This document shows, in pieces, positions 61,101 through 64,000 of a DNA stretch of 64,000 nucleotides; the stretch's first letter is position 1; every line of letters begins with the position of its first letter. A program made the translations under genes and the position numbers. The notes beneath the pieces are model-generated. The model was not told the DNA's origin. It ran no database searches and saw nothing but the letters and a program-made list of their open reading frames with translations. The DNA lies in the NCBI RefSeq assembly GCF_003672135.1, contig NC_039508.1, forward strand, positions 16,379,945-16,443,944, in the 5' to 3' direction. The stretch is from Ooceraea biroi. Taxonomy: Eukaryota; Arthropoda; Insecta; Hymenoptera; Formicidae.

Positions 61101-63736
61101 GATGGTGCTATGATGCACGCAGCCGTGACTCAATCAAGCCGCAACGCACTTCCGGGAGGTAAATCAAGTCGCCCGTAATTCCGCCGTCGTTTTGTAATAA
61201 TAATAGCACACGCCTGCACCATACCCGCCCGGATTACAACGTAATCCGGCCAGGTACTGGAGAATTACGACGGATTCGGATCTGTATTTTATCTATACCG
61301 GAGATTACCTGGTGTGCTGGATGCGTCTGCGATATAAATCATTCGACCGTTTGCGACGAACGCGAAAGGCGAGCGTAACGTGCATTTGTTGTGCGACTTT
61401 TAACACGATAGGCCGGAAATGGCTATTTCGATGGGACGGCGATTCTGAAATTAAAGCTAACTACATCTACTTGCAAACTCCAGTTTATTCGCCAAAGCGC
61501 ACGTAAAGCGGATTTTTATTACTAATAAGATAAATCGATCGATTTACTCGCAAGCAACGCGCACGTTAATCATTACGTACGAAGTTTCTATCTTTACTCC
61601 GAGCAAATTTGTAACTTTAAAATATACTTCGTACGTCATCCGCGTTACTGGATGATAACTCAGGAACGTTCTGCATTTATGTCTAATGATACGATGGATT
61701 CAAAGCTTAAAAAATTGATATTTATCGAACTCTCAATCAAACCGTCGCGCGTCGTGATCTCGCTCGCATTAGCGTAAATTACAAACGAAAATAAATCCAA
61801 AGCTTTATGATTGGTTTATGATTGGATCTCCGTTTATCAGAGAGAAATGACAACCTAATAAAGAGGATGTGTCAAGATTCTTAATATAATCCCCTACTTG
61901 ATAAGTAGAGGATATAACGGATGATTGTTCTGGCGAATCACCGTAGCAAAATTACTAATCATCATTAAGCGCGGTACTCACGTATGTTTTTGCCCTCGTG
62001 CATGATGGTCTTCTCATGCATGAGCGTGTCGGCCAGCAGAAAGGCGTTCTCTTCAAGACCGATCAGCAACGACGTGGCGACTCTCATCTGCTCCTTATGG
62101 CTGAGATCCTTCCAGGACGCCATTTGCGCCTTGTCGAGCAGGTTGCTGCCGGTCCTCACCACCCCCTGCAACAACTCCGTGACGCTCACCTCCTTCTGAT
62201 TCGAGTCTTGGTACGTCCTGACGTCCACCGCCATCTTCTCGGCCATGTTCTTGATGATCTTCGTGGTGATCATCATGTCGCCGCCGTACAGGCCGCGGCT
62301 GTTGTTCGTCACCTGCGAGAGCTCCCGGCTGATGCCGAGGATCACGTCGCCCTCGGTCACGCGGTTCTCCAGAGTGGTTAGCCAGACCGATCGGCACTCG
62401 CTCAGGTCCGGGGTGTCGCGGTGCCAGTAGGCAGAATCCCCGCGAGCCAGACATCGCCATCTCGCCAGACCGTTGGCGCCTCCGGGGCAGCTCTGCACCG
62501 CCACGTCGTTCGCCCGGGTCGTGTTCCAGGACAGATTTCTGGCCACCACCGGGGGACACACTTGTCTGCTGTAATCGTACCACTGACCGTTCGAGCTGGA
62601 TTCCGGGTACAGCGTGCTGGGTACTGCAACAACGGTTACAGCTCGGTCAGTTTGGTGGTCTTAAGTGGCTGTCTCGGTTAACGGGCGGTAGTTAACGGCG
62701 CGGCGTTAATGCGATATCGGCGTCGCAGCGTCCTCCGGGACGGCAGCTGCGGCGCGCAACGACGCTCGGAAATGGAATTTCGGTTCTCTCCAGAGGAGGT
62801 CTTAATGTCCCCGGCGCGATTCGACCGGGAAAGCGCGTTGTTTGCCCGCCGCGGTTTACGAGCTGTCATCAAAAATGTCTTCATTGTAGACGCTGACAAG
62901 AGCCAGAGGAAAATAAATGAAACAATTACGACGAGTAAAGGCGGTTTCTACTTCTCGACGCTGTCTTATGACCGCGATGATTGTAACACTTTGCTCATCT
63001 GTCACGTATAAGGCACGTTGGTCTGATACGAGAACAGTTTATCCTCATAGGCAATCGATAGATCCGTGGATTGATAATCCATAACCGGAAAATAGGAGAC
63101 AGGTTGTAAAGACGTTGCAGATGCCGGACGGCGTTGTCGGACATACTAATTAGCTATTGACAAGGACAAACTTGATAAGGATCTCGGATAATGCCGTGGC
63201 GGCTGAAGACATGTCAAACATGTACTTGTTGTATAAGTGGAATTACTAAATCCACCAATAAAATTAGAAATCAGATATCAGAGAATAATTTTTCCTTTGG
63301 ATTATGAGACCAGATAAAAATGATAATAGTAAAATATGTGGAATATAAATAATATTTTTGATTCGGTCAATAAATTGCTGAAATAAGGAATATCTAATTA
63401 TCATATTATTTTGGTTGGCGTAAATATAAATGTATTTTCTTCCTTGTCTTCCTTAGGGGAGGTAAGAGAAATATATCATGCAGTTCAATATTGATATTGT
63501 TCAGACTGACACATACTGCATTGTCTAACGTTTCTTTAGAAGGAAGCAGATTCTTACCGGTGGTCCTTCGGCTGGTTCTCCAGGGAGCGAAGGTGGACGT
63601 TGTCGTGGCTTGAGTGGTCTCAGGTATAATCGGCGGTATTGCCGGGCCATTCGCCGGAGGACCGTTCGCAGGAGATATTAAGTCCTGGTCCTCCTCGTCA
63701 ACCTCGATGTCGAGGGAGGACCTTGTTGACGTGGGG
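45271..63736 (-). CDS. Cirl: Latrophilin/Cirl adhesion G-protein-coupled receptor (5' end outside the window)
   Basis: Exons in transcript order: 63558-63736, 61982-62623, 60086-60497, 59366-59591, 59110-59275, 58813-59027, 58502-58605, 55446-55614, then an alternatively spliced tail (53876-54400; 53116-53157; 51613-51645; 48346-48543; 45271-46149). Phases agree for the first eight and for the last five exon starts. The order of domains is a Thr/Pro linker, a hormone-receptor-like domain, GAIN with a GPS (CVFW...AWSEEGC...CECNHL|TNFAVLMDV), seven membrane segments (GLTWTFGLLYL, NSLQGLFIFVFH) and a long cytoplasmic tail. The GPS His-Leu|Thr is intact, so autoproteolysis and a tethered agonist starting TNFAVLM are expected. 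In flies Cirl modulates mechanosensory neurons. The signal peptide and lectin (RBL) exons must lie beyond 63736, because this exon begins in mid-codon after an acceptor. Confidence 0.93.
45760..45825 (-). repeat. Cirl: Glycine-coding trinucleotide tract in Cirl
   Basis: CCG/CCA triplets on the + strand encode runs of up to seven glycines with single Ser and Ile interruptions in the Cirl tail. This is a likely length-variable segment. Confidence 0.8.
46150..48345 (-). other. Cirl: Last Cirl intron
   Basis: A phase-0 GT-AG intron of 2196 bp, AT-rich, acceptor TTCTCTCTCCGCAG. No nested gene is seen. Confidence 0.75.
48346..48543 (-). CDS. Cirl: Cirl tail exon (66 codons)
   Basis: A 198-nt exon, phase 0 at both ends, with acceptor TGGTTGCTTTTGCAG and donor AAG|GTAACT. 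It reads YLVSGRSWAIVDRQP, EAHIVATLPYARHAFLP and HLNKNLMWK. Joined to the last exon it gives LMWK followed by NISFKSYSRDSGHGG without a break, which supports both exons belonging to the cytoplasmic tail. Confidence 0.75.
48544..51612 (-). other. Cirl: Cirl intron with an unexplained open region
   Basis: 3069 bp, GT-AG, phase 0. It contains a stretch near 49.40-49.85 kb that is open on both strands (separate entry) and GC-richer DNA at 48.9-49.5 kb. The rest is AT-rich. Confidence 0.6.
49482..49850 (+). other. Unassigned open frame inside a Cirl intron
   Basis: Open from 49482 to a stop at 49848-49850, about 122 codons. The first two thirds are acidic and hydrophilic (EDDVISKHSDRRDL, EIELSEMVDNSILRNQELEL, GNTIESLEQMD). 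The opposite strand is also open at 49403-49645 with a Ser-rich acidic reading. The coding-like composition suggests a decayed transposon fragment or an unrecognised exon, but I recognise no family. The only internal ATGs give shorter products. Confidence 0.15.
51613..51645 (-). CDS. Cirl: Cirl tail micro-exon candidate B (33 nt)
   Basis: The acceptor CGTGTTCATTTCAG and donor CAG|GTAAAA frame 33 nt reading TFRIADEICDQ in phase 0. The other frame that needs two bases first contains a stop. Joined to candidate A and to the next exon it keeps one open frame. The evidence is splice signals and phase. Confidence 0.5.
51646..53115 (-). other. Cirl: Cirl intron between micro-exons A and B
   Basis: 1470 bp, AT-rich, with a CT repeat at 52621-52634. 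The + strand frame at 52807-53055 has no recognisable product. Confidence 0.45.
53116..53157 (-). CDS. Cirl: Cirl tail micro-exon candidate A (42 nt)
   Basis: A very good acceptor (CTTTTTGCCTGCCGCTCAG) and donor (ACT|GTAAGA) frame 42 nt that reads NSSLPSLKLAPFAT in phase 0, open and the same phase as all later tail exons. It is therefore a plausible cassette exon. Support is the splice signals and phase only; no family match is known to me. Confidence 0.5.
53158..53875 (-). other. Cirl: Cirl intron or short-isoform 3' UTR
   Basis: 718 bp between the short-isoform stop and the next candidate tail exon. If the short form is real, part of this is its 3' UTR: minus-strand AATAAA (TTTATT on +) appears near 53673-53678. 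No further exon is recognised. Confidence 0.45.
53876..54400 (-). CDS. Cirl: Cirl exon: proximal cytoplasmic tail, possible short-isoform C-terminus
   Basis: It starts in phase 0 with VRKEYRKFVRRHSWLPKCLRC, the conserved juxtamembrane tail, then Gly/Ser/Thr- and Asn-rich sequence, and ends with RRLYTKPRYDTDNEADNSGE and GRCYL before a TGA stop at 53876-53878. The YDTDNEAD block looks conserved and coding. I find no strong phase-0 donor inside the exon, although the downstream tail exons need one. Either this is an alternative last exon, or a weak donor near its end (GTGAAA or an internal GTGGGT/GTGACG) is used. The exon start is secure; the 3' boundary is not. Confidence 0.8.
   Translation of the reverse strand: MRKEYRKFVRRHSWLPKCLRCSKTVTGGSAGSTGASGGTGGANGGKDFTSHNTSSNPSAPTTDSSGLSPHAATNVGTNATGATSPPNNHNNLTTAACNNTNLSINVNLNNLSLRSPVGAHQMHMMAPSNHNRHPAQQGIQIRRLYTKPRYDTDNEADNSGELAPRQGDRGRCYL
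54401..55445 (-). other. Cirl: Cirl intron after TM7
   Basis: A phase-0 GT-AG intron of 1045 bp ending in CTTCGCTCTTGCAG. The + strand frame at 55087-55323 has no recognisable product. Confidence 0.85.
55446..55614 (-). CDS. Cirl: Cirl exon: TM6 and TM7
   Basis: A 169-nt exon, phase 2 to phase 0. It encodes AWLRGAIVLVFLLGLTWTFG (TM6), QESVVMAYIFTVLNSLQGL (loop and TM7) and IFVFHCVQNEK. It ends at donor GTAAGG. Reading on without splicing gives REYVGAQKSALI and a stop, so an unspliced short form would lose the whole tail. Confidence 0.92.
55615..58501 (-). other. Cirl: Cirl intron between TM5 and TM6
   Basis: A phase-2 GT-AG intron of 2887 bp. It holds a TA run at 56826-56839 and a candidate terminal-inverted-repeat element at 57740-58116 (separate entry). 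Otherwise it is AT-rich and unremarkable. Confidence 0.85.
57740..58116. mobile_element. Small nonautonomous TIR element (MITE) candidate
   Basis: The left end reads ATACAGGGTGTCCCA and the right end, reverse-complemented, reads TATGCAGGGTGCGCCA. Both share CAGGGTG and CCCA/GCCA in the same register, giving imperfect terminal inverted repeats about 377 bp apart. Ends beginning CAGGGTGTCCCA are common on insect repeats. The interior has no transposase frame. The target duplication is unclear (a TA is possible). Only one copy is in this window, so its repetitive nature cannot be shown here. Confidence 0.4.
58502..58605 (-). CDS. Cirl: Cirl exon: end of TM5 and third intracellular loop
   Basis: A 104-nt exon, phase 0 to phase 2. 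It encodes ANLVFLSMAIYMMCRH and a basic loop (KSKEHSRLASAR). The acceptor is TCTTTCGCAG and the donor GTAAGC. The preceding intron, 58606-58812, is 207 bp. Confidence 0.92.
58813..59027 (-). CDS. Cirl: Cirl exon: TM4 and start of TM5
   Basis: A 215-nt exon, phase 1 to phase 0. It encodes FQLYVMLIEVFEAEKSRLRW, TM4 (YLVAYGAPLLVVAISCII), the extracellular loop with DRYCWLR, and TM5 start (IFSFVGPVILVIL). The loop Cys-Trp is the partner of the TM3 cysteine in this class. Confidence 0.93.
59110..59275 (-). CDS. Cirl: Cirl exon: TM2 and TM3
   Basis: A 166-nt exon, phase 0 to phase 1. It starts SDRTTIHKNLCVCLLIAEVL (first loop and TM2) and continues VAGLLHFFFLCAFAWMFLEG (TM3). This is the standard adhesion-GPCR TM2-TM3 block. 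The intron before it (59276-59365) is 90 bp. Confidence 0.93.
59366..59591 (-). CDS. Cirl: Cirl exon: GPS cleavage site, tethered agonist and TM1
   Basis: A 226-nt exon, phase 2 to phase 0. It encodes SAWSEEGCQIQ, TVCECNHL, the cleavage position HL|T, then TNFAVLMDV (Stachel), and TM1 (LQIITYIGCIISVVCLVLA), ending RGLK. All GPS Cys and Trp residues are present, so self-cleavage is expected. Confidence 0.94.
59592..60085 (-). other. Cirl: Cirl intron within the GPS
   Basis: A phase-2 GT-AG intron of 494 bp. Joining the exons gives WDYILSAWSEEGC, an intact GPS. Nothing else is seen in it. Confidence 0.88.
60086..60497 (-). CDS. Cirl: Cirl exon: GAIN subdomain B and first half of the GPS
   Basis: A 412-nt exon entered as the second and third bases of a Leu codon (acceptor CCGCCGCAG) and left in phase 2 (donor GTAACT). 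It encodes the beta-rich GAIN core (MEVRVLDARNIGNELEVFP, IVRLVFMAFDRLEEIL, RHIQLSEPVRVYFRHL) and ends in CVFWDYIL, the first Cys/Trp motif of the GPS. N-glycosylation sites are RNTT and ENVT. Confidence 0.92.
60498..61981 (-). other. Cirl: Cirl intron inside the GAIN domain
   Basis: A phase-1 intron of 1484 bp with GT-AG ends, AT-rich. The + strand frame at 60852-61178 has no recognisable domain. Nothing else is seen. Confidence 0.85.
61982..62623 (-). CDS. Cirl: Cirl exon: hormone-receptor-like domain and start of GAIN
   Basis: A 642-nt exon entered in phase 1 and left in phase 1 (donor GTGAGT). It begins PSTLYPE and carries the HormR pattern: NGQWYDY, VCPPVVARNLSWNTT, QSCPGG and ARWRCL, with paired cysteines and N-glycosylation sites NLS and NTT. 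It continues into helical GAIN subdomain A (ISRELSQVTNN, IIKNMAEKMAVDV, ELLQGVVRTGSNLL). Two antisense frames of the same exon are open and are shadows. Confidence 0.92.
62624..63557 (-). other. Cirl: Cirl intron (linker to HormR)
   Basis: A phase-1 GT-AG intron of 934 bp. The + strand has a GC-rich frame (62709-63011) with no recognisable product. Confidence 0.75.
63558..63736 (-). CDS. Cirl: Cirl exon: Thr/Pro/Asp-rich extracellular linker
   Basis: A 179-nt exon that starts with the third base of a codon and ends in phase 1 at donor GTAAGA. It encodes an acidic stretch (EVDEEDQD), a Pro/Asn/Gly repeat (two NGP units) and Thr-rich QATTTSTF, the mucin-like linker expected between the N-terminal lectin and the hormone-receptor-like domain. 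A second possible donor (GTATGT just below 63517) leaves phase 0 and would break the next join, so 63558 is preferred. Confidence 0.8.
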
Positions 63737-64000
63737 CTGAAAATGGAGAGAGCTCGCGTTATTCTCGATGGTCCTCGTATACACGGAACTTTACGACTTC
63801 CATATAGATCGCGCCCGATATGAATTAACGACGCGAAGGGACAATATCGGTTCCCAATGCATGGATAGTGATTCAACAGAATTAATGATCGATGCGTGTA
63901 GGTGGGATGCAAGATGAAGATTCGATATTAATTTCATTCTGTCTCTTCTGTCTACGTATTGACACGAGTGATATGAAAGCGATACATCGAAGTATTGCAT
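63737..64000 (-). other. Cirl: Cirl intron continuing past the right edge
   Basis: The acceptor CTCTCCATTTTCAG lies just upstream (on the - strand) of exon 63558-63736. The previous exon must end in phase 2 and lies outside the window. No exon is recognised in 63737-64000. Confidence 0.7.

Noticed and set aside
61998..62381. 127-codon + frame
   Set aside because: Antisense to the HormR/GAIN exon of Cirl. No own signal.
1..64000. Searched by eye for tRNA, rRNA and snRNA genes, known microRNAs, CRISPR arrays, telomeric repeats and full-length transposons
   Set aside because: No convincing example was found by reading. Dedicated tools (tRNAscan, Infernal, RepeatMasker with an insect library) would be needed to exclude them.

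Overview
This is nuclear DNA from an insect, most likely a hymenopteran and possibly an ant. The evidence is short exons with GT-AG introns, AT-rich noncoding DNA broken by CpG-rich patches, and insect-type versions of three conserved animal genes. The order is inferred from gene content and base texture and is not proven. There are no operons, CRISPR arrays, rRNA genes or recognisable tRNA genes. About 90% of the window is noncoding.

Region by region: (1) 1-13270 is upstream DNA with no gene I can support. It holds CpG-rich patches at about 7.6-8.2, 8.6-9.1 and 11.6-12.0 kb and a GAGA-rich palindrome near 11.4-11.5 kb. (2) 13271-24657, + strand: a complete four-exon homeobox gene of the GBX/unplugged family, 459 codons when spliced, with all junction phases agreeing. 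(3) 24658-34688: its likely 3' UTR, then noncoding DNA. (4) 34689-36783, + strand: a complete three-exon ankyrin-repeat gene (312 aa) that I assign to ANKRD16, a partner of alanyl-tRNA synthetase in vertebrates. (5) 36784-45270: noncoding, probably partly the 3' UTR of the next gene. (6) 45271-63736 and beyond the right edge, - strand: most of a latrophilin/Cirl adhesion GPCR. The window holds the linker, hormone-receptor-like domain, GAIN/GPS, all seven membrane segments and a large, apparently alternatively spliced cytoplasmic tail. The signal peptide and N-terminal lectin exons lie beyond 64000.

The three genes have unrelated jobs: transcriptional patterning, translation quality control and mechanosensory or adhesion signalling. 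Nothing suggests that they act as one system. The least ordinary points are: the Cirl tail, with two alternative C-termini and two very small phase-0 exons that I reconstructed from splice signals; the apparent loss in this ANKRD16 of two of the three lysines reported to capture mis-activated serine; a small terminal-inverted-repeat element candidate in a Cirl intron; and an unexplained stretch near 49.4-49.9 kb that is open on both strands. I found no clear case of an undescribed system.
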